64,000 nt of DNA, from the NCBI RefSeq assembly GCF_012396365.1, contig NZ_JAAXPG010000003.1, positions 1 to 64,000 of the forward strand. Direction: 5' to 3'. Of the stretch, positions 1 through 11,664 are shown one piece after another (within the stretch, counting starts at the first letter, position 1; every line of letters begins with the position of its first letter). Below the pieces are notes generated by a model. The model ran no database searches. It was given only the letters and a program-made list of their open reading frames with translations, and was not told the origin of the DNA. Position numbers and translations under genes: made by a program. The stretch comes from Nocardiopsis alborubida (lineage in GTDB: Bacteria > Actinomycetota > Actinomycetes > Streptosporangiales > Streptosporangiaceae).

Positions 1-87
1 ACCCCCGTACCCGACCCCCTCACCCCCGACGGCCCGGGCACCCCCGCCGCCCGGAACACGGCAGCAGGCAGGAAAGCGAAGACGTGA
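1..87 (+). CDS. 3' end of an upstream gene (partial)
   Basis: Reading frame 1 is open from the window edge to a TGA at 85-87. That stop overlaps the GTG start of the next gene (GTGA), the usual arrangement for coupled actinobacterial genes. The visible 28 residues are Pro/Thr/Ala rich and end in a basic tail (GRKAKT), which looks like a disordered C-terminus. Too little is present to name a function. The overlap suggests it is co-transcribed with the AftD-like gene. A chance open frame in GC-rich DNA cannot be excluded. Confidence 0.45.
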   Translation, partial: TPVPDPLTPDGPGTPAARNTAAGRKAKT

Positions 88-3000
88 CACCGACGGAATC
101 CACCGCCAGGCGCGAACCGGAGGATTCCCGCACACCACCTTCCACCGACCCCGGCGGCGTCGACCGCCGCCTCCTGGCCCGGCTGAAGGTCCTCACGGTG
201 TGCCTGCTCCTGGGAGCGCTGGCCGCCAGCATCGACCCCGGCAGGATCGTCAGCGACACCAAGCTCGACCTGACGGCCGACCCCCTGGGGTTCATGGAGC
301 GCGCCCTGCACCTGTGGGACGCCTCCTACTTCGGCCAGATCCAGAACCAGGCCTACGGGTACCTCTTCCCCAACGGCCCCTTCCACCTGCTGTTCGACCT
401 GCTCGGCATGCCCGACTGGCTCATCCAGCGCCTGTGGATGGCCGTCCTGCTCATCGCCGCGTTCACCGGCGTGTACAAGGTCGCCGGTGCGCTGGGCATC
501 GGCACCGTCAACACCCGCATCCTGGCCGGGGTCGCCTACGCGCTGGCCCCCCGCGTGCTGACGCTGCTGTCGTACAACTCCGCCGAGCTGCAGCCCATGC
601 TGCTCATGCCGTGGATCCTGCTGCCGCTCGTGCTCGGGACCCGGCAGGGGCGCTCGCCCGCCCGCATGGCCCTGCTGTCGGGCCTGGCCTTCCTGCTGTG
701 CGGCGGCACCAACGCCGCCTCCGAGCTGGCCGTCCTGGTCGTGCCGGGGCTCTACCTGCTCACCCGGGCGAACGGCCCGCGCAAGTGGCGCCTGATCGCC
801 TGGTGGACGGCCGCGCTGGTCCTGGCCTCGCTCTGGTACGTCGCGCCGCTGCTCCTCATGGCGCGGTACGTGTTCTCGTTCATGCCCTACACCGAGGACG
901 CCGCCGTCACCACCGGTGTCACCTCGCTGCTCAACGCGCTGCGCGGTACCTCCAACTGGATGGGCTTCCTGCCCGACCAGGGCAACACCGCGCTCCCCTC
1001 GGGGGCGGAGCTGTCCACCACCCCCTGGCTGATTGCGGTCACCGCGCTGGTGGCGGGCCTGGGCCTGGCCGGGCTGGTCAACCGGCGCACCCCTGAGCGG
1101 CTCTTCCTCATCGCCAGCCTCCTCACCGGTACCGCGGTCATCGCCGCGGGCTTCACCGGCGACCTCACCGGCCCATTCGCGGGGACCATGCGCGACCTGC
1201 TCGACGGCGCGCTCTCCCCGTTTCGCAACGTGCACAAGTTCGACGCGCTCGTGCGCCTGCCCCTGGTGATGGGCCTGGCCCACCTGCCCGTGGTGGTGGC
1301 CCGGGACCTGGCCGACCGCAGGGGCACGCCCGTGCCCGGACGCGTGCGCCGCACCGTCGCGGGCGCCACCGCCGCCGTCTTCGCGGTCACCCTCGTACCC
1401 GTCGGCACCGTCGGGATCGCGCCGGCGGGCGGCTTCGTACGGATCCCCGACTACTGGCACGAGGCCACCGACTGGCTGGAGACGCGCACCGACGAGCGCG
1501 GCATGACCATGGCCCTGCCCGGTTCGGCCCGCGGAGAGTACGAGTGGGGCCGCCCCATGGACGAACCCCTGCAACCGCTGTTCGAGGGGGCCTGGACCAA
1601 CCACCAGATCATCCCGTGGGGTTCGGCGGGCGTCTCCCGCATCACCCACGAGATCGACCAGCGCGTCTCCTCGGGCCGCGGCTCCGCCGGGCTCGCCGAC
1701 ACCTTCGCGCGCATGGGCGTCACCCACCTCCTCGTGCGCAACGACCTCCAGCGCACCGGCAACAACGGCGGCTGGCCCGCCCGCGTCCACCAGGCCCTGG
1801 CCGACTCGCCGGGCATCGCCCTGGCCGCCGAGTTCGGCCCGGTCATCGGTTCGCTGGACCACCAGTCCGCCTCCCAGTGGTTCGACCAGCCCCACCAGGC
1901 GCTGAGCGTATACGAGGTGGAGGACGCCGCGCCCACCGTCGGCACCGTGCCCGCCGACGAGGTGCTGCGGGTCACCGGCGGGCCCGAGTCCGTGCTCCAC
2001 CTGGCCGAACAGGGGGTGGTCGACGACGACCGCCCGATCCTGCTCGGGGACGATCCCGGAGCCGGGGAGGTCGCCGCCCAGGACACGATCGTCACCGACA
2101 CCGCCCGCCGCCGCGAGGTGGTCCACCCCGACGTGCGCCGCAACGTGACGGCCACCCTCACCGAGGACCAGGAGCTCGAACGCGACGTCCCCGCCCCCGA
2201 CGTCCTCGACCCGGCGTGGGAGGACCACGTCGCCCACGTCGAGGACATCGGGATCGCCTCGGTGAGCGCCTCCTCCGCCGAGAGCGGGACGGGGGCGCGC
2301 GCCGCCGACCGCGACCCGGGGCACGCCCCGCACGCCGCCCTCGACGACGACCTCGCCACCTCCTGGCGCTCCAGCGCCTTCACCGGCGCCCTGGGGGAGT
2401 GGATCGAGGTCGAGTTCGAGGAACCCCAGGACCTCACCGGGCTCAGCGTCGCCTTCGAGCACCTGCCCGGCGAGCCGCCGCCCTCCCGGGTCACCCTCGT
2501 CACCGACGGCGGCGAGGCGCAGGTGCCCGTCGCCGAGACCGAGGAGCCCCAGGAGCTGACGGCCCCGCCCGGCACGACCACCACGCTGCGCGTGCGCGTG
2601 GACGAGCTGGCCTGGGAGCCGGAGTACCGGTTCGGCACCCGTGTGGGCGTCGCCTCGATCTCCGTGCCCGGCCTGGAACCGGCCCGCACGCTGCGGGTCC
2701 CCGGACCCGCCGACACCGGAACACTGCTGTTCACCGGCTCCACCGGTACCGCGCCCGGCTGCATGGAGGGCTCGCACGTGTGGGTGTGCAACCCCGGTCT
2801 CCAGGTGCAGGGCGAGGACGCGCGCCGCCTGGACCGCACGTTCGAGCTGTCGGCGGAGTCGGCCTCCGCCCCGCACACGGTCTCGGGCGAGGTCGTGCTC
2901 ACCGACCCCCGCGAGGCGGAGAACGCCGCCAACCGGGCCGGTCCCCACCCGCACGTGAGCGCCTCCTCCACCGCCGTGCAGCACCCCGCCGCGATGGGCC

Positions 3001-4682
3001 GGGGCGCGCTGGACGACGACGAGAGCACCGTCTGGTACCCGGACCCGGAGGAGAAGAACCCCTGGCTCGACATCGAGCTGGGCACACCCACCGAGATCGG
3101 GTACCTGGAGGTGGAGTTCCCCCGTGCGGACAGCGTGCTGCGGCCGATCCGGGTGACCGTCGAGGGCGGCGGCACGGTGCGCGAGGGGTGGCTGGACGGC
3201 AGCGGCCGGGTGGACTTCGCCAAGTTCACCGCGGAGTCGCTGCGGGTGACCTTCGAACGCCCCGAGGGCCAGGCCCTGGAGATCGGCACCGTCACCCTGC
3301 CCGGGGTGGAGCCGGTGGAGCCGCTGCCCGAGGGCGACGCCTCCACCGCCTGCGGCCTGGGCCCCGCCCTGCGCGTCAACGACCAGCGGGTGGAGACCCG
3401 GATCAGTCGGGGCACCCTCGCCGACCAGCTCACCGGCCGCCCGCTGCGCTACGAGAGCTGCACCGACCTGGATCTGGTCGGGGGTGAGAACCGGATCGTG
3501 GTCGATCCGGGCAACCGCTACGAGGTGCGCTCGGCGCTGGTGGAGTCCGCCGACCCGGTCTCGGACCGCCCCGAGGTCGCCATGGCCGATGTGGAGGAGG
3601 TGCACGCGTGGGGCCCGGGTGAGCGCCGCTTCGACGTGGACGTCGCCGAGGACAGCCTGCTGGTGGTCAACGAGAACTTCAACGAGGGCTGGCAGGCCCG
3701 CCTGGAGGGGGCGGACGCGGCCCTGGAGCCGGTCCGGCTGGAGGGCTGGAAGCAGGCGTGGGTGCTTCCAGCGGGCAGCGCGGGCACCGTCACCCTGACC
3801 TACGCGCCCGACACCGCCTACCACCGGGCCCTGGCCGTGGGTGCCGCGCTGGCCGCGGTGCTGGTGGTCGCCGCCCTGTGGCCCAGGCGCCTGCTGCCCG
3901 GGGGAGCGGCGGCCGGGGCCGCGGCACCGCGGGGCGCCCGCGCCCTGCCCGACGCCGGGCCCGGGTGGCTGGGACGGCGGGTCGTGCTGCCGCTGGGCCT
4001 GGCCTACGGGGTGTGGGTGGCCGGTGCGGTCGGAGCCGCCCTGGTCGCCGTGATCCTGGTGTGCATGTGGTGGCTGGGGCGCCGGGCGCCCCGGAGGCTG
4101 CGGCACGCCAAGCCGGGACGGCCGTCCATGGGCGGGCGCCTGCTGCCCCGCCTGGCGGGGCCCTGGCCGGTGGTGGTGTCGCTGGCTCTGGCCGGGCTGG
4201 CGATGGGGGCGGGTACCTACCTGGCGCTGTACATGCCCTTCCACGACGTGACCGAGGTGTTCGGGGGAGCGCTGCGCGGCTGGGTGTCCCAGCTGCTGTG
4301 CCTGCCCGCGCTGGCCCGGCTCGTGCTGGCCCTGGGCCAGCCGGGCGACGGTGAGGACGCCGACGTCGACCCGCCGCCGGTCCGCGCCCGAGCGGTCGTG
4401 GAAAGCGCCGGTGGCGGCGGGACGGACGAGGCCGCTCCGTCTCCCGGCGCGACCGGTGAGGTCGGTGCTGTCGTCGGTGACGGGGCAGGCAGGGCCGACG
4501 GGGCCCGTGCGGCTCAGGAGGGATACGGGCCTGACAGTGCCAGGGCCAATGGGTCCAACGGTGCTGCCGAGAGCCCGGCGGCCCCTGCGAACGGCGGGAC
4601 CGACGGCGCTTCCCGGGGCGCAGATTCCTCCGGAGGCGACGACGACCGGTGGGAGAACGACCCCGAGGAGGCCCGGACATGA
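84..4682 (+). CDS. AftD-like membrane arabinofuranosyltransferase family protein (DUF3367) with discoidin-type domains
   Basis: A 1532-residue polytopic GT-C type glycosyltransferase. Residues about 30-440 hold many membrane helices and the family signature WDxxxFGxxQNQAYGYLFP in the first outer loop. Residues about 450-1240 are extracytoplasmic. They contain two carbohydrate-binding F5/8C (discoidin-like) repeats, near 750-880 (ALDDDLATSW) and 975-1090 (ALDDDESTVW). Helices near 1246-1265, 1300-1335 and 1375-1425 follow, then a low-complexity acidic tail. AftD of mycobacteria adds arabinofuranose to cell wall polymers from decaprenyl-phospho-arabinose. The same donor chemistry here is an inference, because this lineage is not expected to make arabinogalactan. 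The GTG at 84 follows AGGAAAG. It overlaps the next gene by ATGA. Confidence 0.82.
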   Translation: MTPTESTARREPEDSRTPPSTDPGGVDRRLLARLKVLTVCLLLGALAASIDPGRIVSDTKLDLTADPLGFMERALHLWDASYFGQIQNQAYGYLFPNGPFHLLFDLLGMPDWLIQRLWMAVLLIAAFTGVYKVAGALGIGTVNTRILAGVAYALAPRVLTLLSYNSAELQPMLLMPWILLPLVLGTRQGRSPARMALLSGLAFLLCGGTNAASELAVLVVPGLYLLTRANGPRKWRLIAWWTAALVLASLWYVAPLLLMARYVFSFMPYTEDAAVTTGVTSLLNALRGTSNWMGFLPDQGNTALPSGAELSTTPWLIAVTALVAGLGLAGLVNRRTPERLFLIASLLTGTAVIAAGFTGDLTGPFAGTMRDLLDGALSPFRNVHKFDALVRLPLVMGLAHLPVVVARDLADRRGTPVPGRVRRTVAGATAAVFAVTLVPVGTVGIAPAGGFVRIPDYWHEATDWLETRTDERGMTMALPGSARGEYEWGRPMDEPLQPLFEGAWTNHQIIPWGSAGVSRITHEIDQRVSSGRGSAGLADTFARMGVTHLLVRNDLQRTGNNGGWPARVHQALADSPGIALAAEFGPVIGSLDHQSASQWFDQPHQALSVYEVEDAAPTVGTVPADEVLRVTGGPESVLHLAEQGVVDDDRPILLGDDPGAGEVAAQDTIVTDTARRREVVHPDVRRNVTATLTEDQELERDVPAPDVLDPAWEDHVAHVEDIGIASVSASSAESGTGARAADRDPGHAPHAALDDDLATSWRSSAFTGALGEWIEVEFEEPQDLTGLSVAFEHLPGEPPPSRVTLVTDGGEAQVPVAETEEPQELTAPPGTTTTLRVRVDELAWEPEYRFGTRVGVASISVPGLEPARTLRVPGPADTGTLLFTGSTGTAPGCMEGSHVWVCNPGLQVQGEDARRLDRTFELSAESASAPHTVSGEVVLTDPREAENAANRAGPHPHVSASSTAVQHPAAMGRGALDDDESTVWYPDPEEKNPWLDIELGTPTEIGYLEVEFPRADSVLRPIRVTVEGGGTVREGWLDGSGRVDFAKFTAESLRVTFERPEGQALEIGTVTLPGVEPVEPLPEGDASTACGLGPALRVNDQRVETRISRGTLADQLTGRPLRYESCTDLDLVGGENRIVVDPGNRYEVRSALVESADPVSDRPEVAMADVEEVHAWGPGERRFDVDVAEDSLLVVNENFNEGWQARLEGADAALEPVRLEGWKQAWVLPAGSAGTVTLTYAPDTAYHRALAVGAALAAVLVVAALWPRRLLPGGAAAGAAAPRGARALPDAGPGWLGRRVVLPLGLAYGVWVAGAVGAALVAVILVCMWWLGRRAPRRLRHAKPGRPSMGGRLLPRLAGPWPVVVSLALAGLAMGAGTYLALYMPFHDVTEVFGGALRGWVSQLLCLPALARLVLALGQPGDGEDADVDPPPVRARAVVESAGGGGTDEAAPSPGATGEVGAVVGDGAGRADGARAAQEGYGPDSARANGSNGAAESPAAPANGGTDGASRGADSSGGDDDRWENDPEEART

Positions 4683-5716
4683 GCGCGCTCAGCGTCGGGG
4701 AGGCCGCCCCCAGCCAGGTCGGCCCCGAACGCGGGCCGGGGAGTCCCCTGCCCCGGGGCACCCTCCTGGTGGCCGTGGGCGCCTTCCTGCTCACCCTGGC
4801 CGCCCTGCTCCCGCTCTACGTGTACGAGCGGATGGCCCTGCTGCCCGCCGAGGCCGAGTTCGACATCCGCATGCTGGACGAGGACGCCGGTTACCTGGAC
4901 ACCTCCACGTGGTCGTGGGTGGAGTCCGCCGAGGTCAGCCGGGTCACCCGGGTGGACGCCTCCGCGCACGGCGACGACTGGTCGGCGTGGGAGACGTCCG
5001 TGGACACCTCCGTGCCCGACCGGATGATCGACCACTGGAGCCGCCGCGTCATCGTCGACCGGGAGACCGGCCGGGCGGTCAACTGCTGCGGTGAGCACGT
5101 CGACGGCGACCGGGCGGTCCGGCAGGCGGGTCTGGTGTACTTCTGGCCGCCCGGGGACGAGAAGGGCGAGTACCCCTTCTACGACGCCGAGGTGCGGTCG
5201 GCGCCGATGCTGGAGTTTCAGGAGTGGGAGGAGGTGGCGGGGGTGCCGGTGCGCCGGTACAGCCAGTGGATCGAGTCCACCCAGGTGCCCGACTCGGCCC
5301 GCCCGGTGCCCGCCTCCCTGTTCCGCCCCGGGGCCTCGGGCACGGTCGCCGCCACCCGGTGGCTGGAGGTCAGCCGGACGTTCTGGGTGGAGCCGGTCAG
5401 CGGGATCGTGGTCAACGCCCACGAGACCCGCTCGGAGACGCTGCGCCCGCAGAACGACGGCGGCGAGGCACCCCTGCTGTACGCGCAGCTGGTCCTGGCC
5501 GAGCAGCAGGTCGCGGCCCGGGCGGAACAGGCCCGCGTGCGCTCGGTGCTGCTGCGCGCCCTCTCCTCGTGGGCTCCGTGGACGCTGGCCCCGCTCGGCG
5601 GCCTGGTCGTGCTGGCCGGCCTGGTCCGGGCCCGGCGGGGCCGGGACGCGGACGGGGGAGCGGAGCGGGGGCCCGACCGCGCGGAGGGGGAGCCCGCCGC
5701 ACCGGCGCAGGCCTGA
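4679..5716 (+). CDS. DUF3068 (PorA-like) membrane-anchored protein
   Basis: 345 residues with one helix at each end (about 24-45 and 300-322) and a large outer domain between them. The middle matches the DUF3068 pattern. It has a conserved Arg/Asp-rich strand (VDRETGRAVNCCGEH), an FPF-like YPFYD motif, and the late WVEPVSGIVVNAHET segment. The start is the ATG at 4679, overlapping the TGA of the AftD-like gene, so the two are translationally coupled. Function is unknown. The Pfam family is related by name to corynebacterial PorA, but the pairing with an envelope glycosyltransferase suggests a surface-glycan role rather than a porin. The last 20 residues are disordered. Confidence 0.75.
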   Translation: MSALSVGEAAPSQVGPERGPGSPLPRGTLLVAVGAFLLTLAALLPLYVYERMALLPAEAEFDIRMLDEDAGYLDTSTWSWVESAEVSRVTRVDASAHGDDWSAWETSVDTSVPDRMIDHWSRRVIVDRETGRAVNCCGEHVDGDRAVRQAGLVYFWPPGDEKGEYPFYDAEVRSAPMLEFQEWEEVAGVPVRRYSQWIESTQVPDSARPVPASLFRPGASGTVAATRWLEVSRTFWVEPVSGIVVNAHETRSETLRPQNDGGEAPLLYAQLVLAEQQVAARAEQARVRSVLLRALSSWAPWTLAPLGGLVVLAGLVRARRGRDADGGAERGPDRAEGEPAAPAQA

Positions 5717-5851
5717 GGTCCGGCGCGGTCGGCGGGTCGGCCGGGACCCGCGGGCCGGTCGGGTCGTATCCGGTGCCCGAGGGGTGGGAAACACCGGCGG
5801 ATACGGGTGTTCCGGGAGAGAACGAGCTGTTTCGACCGTAGGATCACACCC

Positions 5852-6703
5852 ATGTGCGGTCGTTATGCCCAGTCCAGGAACGTGCACCAGTTGCAGCTCG
5901 CCTTCGGCCTGCCCGAGCAGGCGCTTCCCGGGGAGACAGATCCCCGGGCGTGGCCGCCGCTGGAGGAGCTGGACCCGGACTACAACATCTCACCCGGCAG
6001 GCCCGTGTACGCCGTGCTCGGCCCGCCCCCGCAGGCCGACGACCGGGGCGAACCGGGGCCCCGCTCCCTGCACACCCTGCGCTGGGGCCTGGTCCCCTCC
6101 TGGGCCAAGGACCGCAACATCGGCTACCGGATGATCAACGCCCGCAGCGAGACCATCGCCGACAAGCCCGCCTTCCGCACGGCCTTCCGGCGCCGCCGCT
6201 GCCTGCTGCCCGCCGACGCCTACTACGAGTGGCAGCTGATCGGCAGGGACGGGACCGTGCAGGCCAGCACCTCGCCCGTCACCGACCCCCACCACAGGAA
6301 GCGCAAGGCCAAGGCGGACAAGAAGCCCTACTCCATCCACTACCCCGACGACCGGCCGCTGGCCCTGGCGGGGATCTTCGAGCGCTGGCGCGATCCGGAG
6401 GTGGCCGAGGACGACCCCGCCGCGTGGGTGTGGAGCTGCGCGGTCGTCACCACCGAGGCCGCCCCCGAACTCGCCCACATCCACGAGCGCATGCCCGTCG
6501 TCGTGCCCCCCGAGGACTGGGCGGCCTGGCTGGACCCGGCGACCGGGGCAGACGAACTGGCCCACCTGCTCCAGGACACCCCGGCCGACCGCTTCGACGT
6601 GGACGAGGTCTCCACCGACGTCAACAGCATCAAGAACAACCGCCCCGACCTGCTCGAACCGCTCTCCGACACCGGGGCAGGCGAGCCGGAGACGCTCTTC
6701 TGA
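5852..6703 (+). CDS. SRAP domain protein (YedK/HMCES family), abasic-site DNA-protein crosslinker
   Basis: 283 residues. The start is fixed by MCGRYAQS: SRAP proteins need Cys2, exposed after Met removal, to form a thiazolidine crosslink with abasic sites in single-stranded DNA. Other expected active-site residues are visible: Asn in MINARSET (about residue 95), Glu in YYEW (about 126) and His in HERMPVV (about 211). The family shields abasic sites at stalled forks and was formerly called an SOS-associated peptidase. An in-frame ATG at 5807 adds 15 residues but would bury Cys2, so it is rejected. Monocistronic, with 140 bp of upstream space. Confidence 0.93.
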   Translation: MCGRYAQSRNVHQLQLAFGLPEQALPGETDPRAWPPLEELDPDYNISPGRPVYAVLGPPPQADDRGEPGPRSLHTLRWGLVPSWAKDRNIGYRMINARSETIADKPAFRTAFRRRRCLLPADAYYEWQLIGRDGTVQASTSPVTDPHHRKRKAKADKKPYSIHYPDDRPLALAGIFERWRDPEVAEDDPAAWVWSCAVVTTEAAPELAHIHERMPVVVPPEDWAAWLDPATGADELAHLLQDTPADRFDVDEVSTDVNSIKNNRPDLLEPLSDTGAGEPETLF

Positions 6704-8683
<1,980 letters not shown>

Positions 8684-8704
8684 GGACCGCGGAGCGGCTG
8701 GGAG

Positions 8705-8731
8705 GGGCGGGGCGCGGTGGTGTCCCCGCCC
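8705..8731. terminator. Hairpin between convergent thiC and methyltransferase genes
   Basis: GGGCGGGG (8705-8712) pairs with CCCCGCCC (8724-8731) around an 11-base loop. There is no T-run. Its place between converging stop codons suggests a bidirectional terminator. Confidence 0.45.
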
Positions 8732-9546
8732 TAACCGGGCTTGCGTGCGCTCGCCACCAGGTGCACCCCCACGTAGTCGTCGGACTCCGTGGCGCGCAGC
8801 TCCATCTCCACCAGGCGTCCCATCGACCTCGGATCGCGCGCCAGCATCATCTCCACCGTGGAGGCGGACAGCACCGTGCGGGGCTTGACCCACTCCAGCT
8901 CCAGACCGGCGTCGGTGAGCGCCTCGGTGAGCTGCTCGGCCGTGAAGCACCGCGTGATGGAGCCGTCCGGCCAGGGCACCAGGAGCACGTCCGCGTTGGG
9001 CGCGTGGCTCAGCTCGGGCCAGCGGTCCTGCTCGGCAAGCATCGCCATGCCCAGCACCACCGAGTCCACGCACAGCAGGGCGCGGCCCCCCGGGCGCAGC
9101 ACCCGGCTGACCCGCGCCAGGGCCTCCTCGGTGGCCAGGTGCCTGGACAGCACCCGGTTGTCGGCGATGACCCCGTCGAAGGAGTCCGGGGCGAAGCTGC
9201 GCAGGAAGGCGGAGTCGCCCACCACGTGGCGCAGCCGTCCGCGCCGGGCCGGCCGGGGCACCATCGCGCGCCCGTTCACCAGGGTCAGCGGGCGGCGCAC
9301 GGCCACGTCCACCGAGGGCAGCAGGGTGACCACGTCGTGTCCGGCGGCCACGGCGCGCGGGGCGCCCTGGTAGTCCGCGCCGGAGAGGTCGAGGAGCAGG
9401 GAGGGGGAGTCGGGGAGCCACCGGGCGACCTGCGCCTCGGCGACCGCCCAGTAGAACCGCCAGTAGTCCGACAGGCGGTCGGGAGTGGCGAACTGGGCCG
9501 CCGTCGACCGGGGGCGGTCGGAGGCCGGGGACGGGGACGGTCGCAC
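8731..9546 (-). CDS. Class I SAM-dependent methyltransferase
   Basis: About 271 residues. A Rossmann methyltransferase fold is indicated by [12 protein letters not shown] (degenerate glycine-rich motif I), an acidic strand end near [19 protein letters not shown] (motif IV) and [14 protein letters not shown] (post-motif strand typical of Methyltransf_11). The substrate cannot be told. I prefer the GTG at 9544-9546 (MRPSPSP), seven bases after GGAGAGGAG; the GTG two codons upstream lies too close to that site. It diverges from sigR. The motif I glycines are unusual (DLSGADYQG rather than DxGxGxG), so SAM binding may be atypical. Confidence 0.7.
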   Translation of the reverse strand: MRPSPSPASDRPRSTAAQFATPDRLSDYWRFYWAVAEAQVARWLPDSPSLLLDLSGADYQGAPRAVAAGHDVVTLLPSVDVAVRRPLTLVNGRAMVPRPARRGRLRHVVGDSAFLRSFAPDSFDGVIADNRVLSRHLATEEALARVSRVLRPGGRALLCVDSVVLGMAMLAEQDRWPELSHAPNADVLLVPWPDGSITRCFTAEQLTEALTDAGLELEWVKPRTVLSASTVEMMLARDPRSMGRLVEMELRATESDDYVGVHLVASARKPG

Positions 9547-9664
9547 GTGCACTCCTCTCCCATTCTCCAGTGTGTCCTACCCGCACTCTGCCATGCCTCA
9601 CCTTCGGTGACGGAGGTAAACGACAAAGTTCGCCCAAGGAGGGGACCTTCGTCCCGTGCGGCGC

Positions 9665-9690
9665 GGAATCAGCTCGCGCGAAGCGTTGTT
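9665..9690 (+). promoter_or_regulatory. SigR-type promoter (GGAAT-N18-GTT)
   Basis: GGAAT at 9665-9669 and GTT at 9688-9690 are separated by exactly 18 bases, matching the Streptomyces SigR consensus (GGAAT-N18-GTT). It lies upstream of the sigR gene, as in S. coelicolor sigRp2. SigR probably drives its own synthesis from here after thiol oxidation. Confidence 0.8.
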
Positions 9691-9864
9691 CTCCCCTACA
9701 CCGCGCCCGGAGGCCCAGACGTCCGGGCGCGCCACACGCGAGTATCCGGGGAGGGCCGACAGACCATGCCGACAGCCGGGACGTGCCTGGAGCGCGAGGA
9801 GACGGCGACGGCGCCACGCGGCGCCGATGCGCGGCTCCACGCCATGGGACCGTATCGTTGGGGT

Positions 9865-10577
<713 letters not shown>

Positions 10578-10581
<4 letters not shown>

Positions 10582-10886
10582 GCGGCGGCCACGGCGAACA
10601 CAGCGACACCCCGTGCAGCGAGGTGCTCGACAAGCTCTACACCTACATCGACGGTGAGCTTGAGGAGGGCAACTACGAGCAGGTCCGCGAGCACCTGGAC
10701 GGGTGCGGGCCCTGCCTCGACGAGTACGGGCTCGAAGAGGCGGTGAAGAAGCTCGTGGCCAAGCACTGCGGCTGTGATCCGGTGCCCATGGACCTGAGGG
10801 ACAAGGTGCTCAGCCGCCTGGCCCGGGCGCGCACCGAGCAGTTGGCCCGGGAGGCGCGCGTGGAAACCCCCGGTACGCCCTCCTGA
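10578..10886 (+). CDS. rsrA: Zinc-binding anti-sigma factor RsrA
   Basis: 102 residues. Redox-sensing ZAS-family anti-sigma factor for SigR. The zinc and disulfide residues are all visible: Cys in [12 protein letters not shown], the H-x3-C-x2-C motif HLDGCGPC, and the paired cysteines of HCGC. Oxidation forms a trigger disulfide, releases zinc and frees SigR. The [10 protein letters not shown] helix and C-terminal region match the mycothiol-system anti-sigma family. Start ATG 10578 overlaps the sigR stop, giving 1:1 coupled synthesis. A strong terminator follows 50 bases downstream. Confidence 0.95.
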
Positions 10887-10936
10887 GGGAACCGGGCCCG
10901 ACCGCGCCCGGTATACAACCAAACCTGGCACACCTG

Positions 10937-10974
10937 GTGGCGGAAGCTGGAATTCCAGCTTCCGCCACTTTTTT
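10937..10974 (+). terminator. Strong Rho-independent terminator after sigR-rsrA
   Basis: A perfect 32-base palindrome (10937-10968; arms GTGGCGGAAGCTGG and its complement around AATT) is followed at once by TTTTTT (10969-10974). This is the best canonical terminator in the window. Confidence 0.95.
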
Positions 10975-11664
10975 GTTGGATTTTGTACCCTGTTCCGTTA
11001 TTAGTGCACTCTGAAGTGGTGTGCGGCTTTTATGCTCCTTTGTGGGAATGTCGTGCCGTATTCCCCGTGCCTGTCGGGTTTTTGGTCAGGCGCTTCCCGG
11101 TCGTCTTCCCGGCTCCTCTCCCGACACGCCCGGCGCGCCCGGACCGTTCCCGGTCGTGACCGACTCGGAATGATTTTTCTCCTGGATCCAGGTGCCGTTT
11201 CGTGTGGTTACCTGGGGTAGTCGTGCCTGGTGGCCTCGGTTGATGGGGGCTGATGTAACTGCCCATGCGGTGGATCTTCGCGCGTCCGCGGGTTGAGGGG
11301 TGTGGTTACGCAGGGTGATCGAAGTGCACCACTAATTGAATTCGTAATTCCATATTCCGGAACTCGGTGCCAGGGAGAAGGGGTGTGGTGGCGGTAGTTC
11401 GGGTTGGGGGTAATCAGGGCGCTGTCGTTGCCCGTTAAACTGGACGCCATATCCAACGAATGGGGTAATTTACGCGGCGTGCCCGGGAAAAGCAGCGGTG
11501 CGCGCGCGTCGGGGGAGAGAGGGGACAACGATGTTCGTCGGCATGCTCCACGCGGTGATGGGTGTTCTTTGGGTGGTAACCGCCTTCAGTGGATGGTCCT
11601 GGTGGTAGAACAGAACCGGTGAAACCATGACAGTCCGGTCGTCGTCGGCGGGGGGTGAACGGGG
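10975..11664. other. 690-bp non-coding stretch, relatively AT-rich
   Basis: No supported gene. Short open frames lack ribosome sites and family-like sequence. The composition is more AT-rich than the surroundings, notably near 10975-11030 and 11325-11360 (AATTGAATTCGTAATT). It should contain the promoter of the HD-GYP operon. A small RNA is possible but not shown. Confidence 0.5.

Noticed and set aside
1451..3433. Long antisense frame within the AftD-like gene
   Set aside because: Ser/Arg/Thr-biased artefact of GC-rich codons; no start signal and no family-like motif.
5807..5851. Upstream ATG for the SRAP protein
   Set aside because: It would hide the catalytic Cys2 that must be N-terminal.
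11208..11528. 106-codon minus-strand frame in the gap after rsrA
   Set aside because: No ribosome site, no hydrophobic core or conserved motif, and AT-rich non-coding composition.
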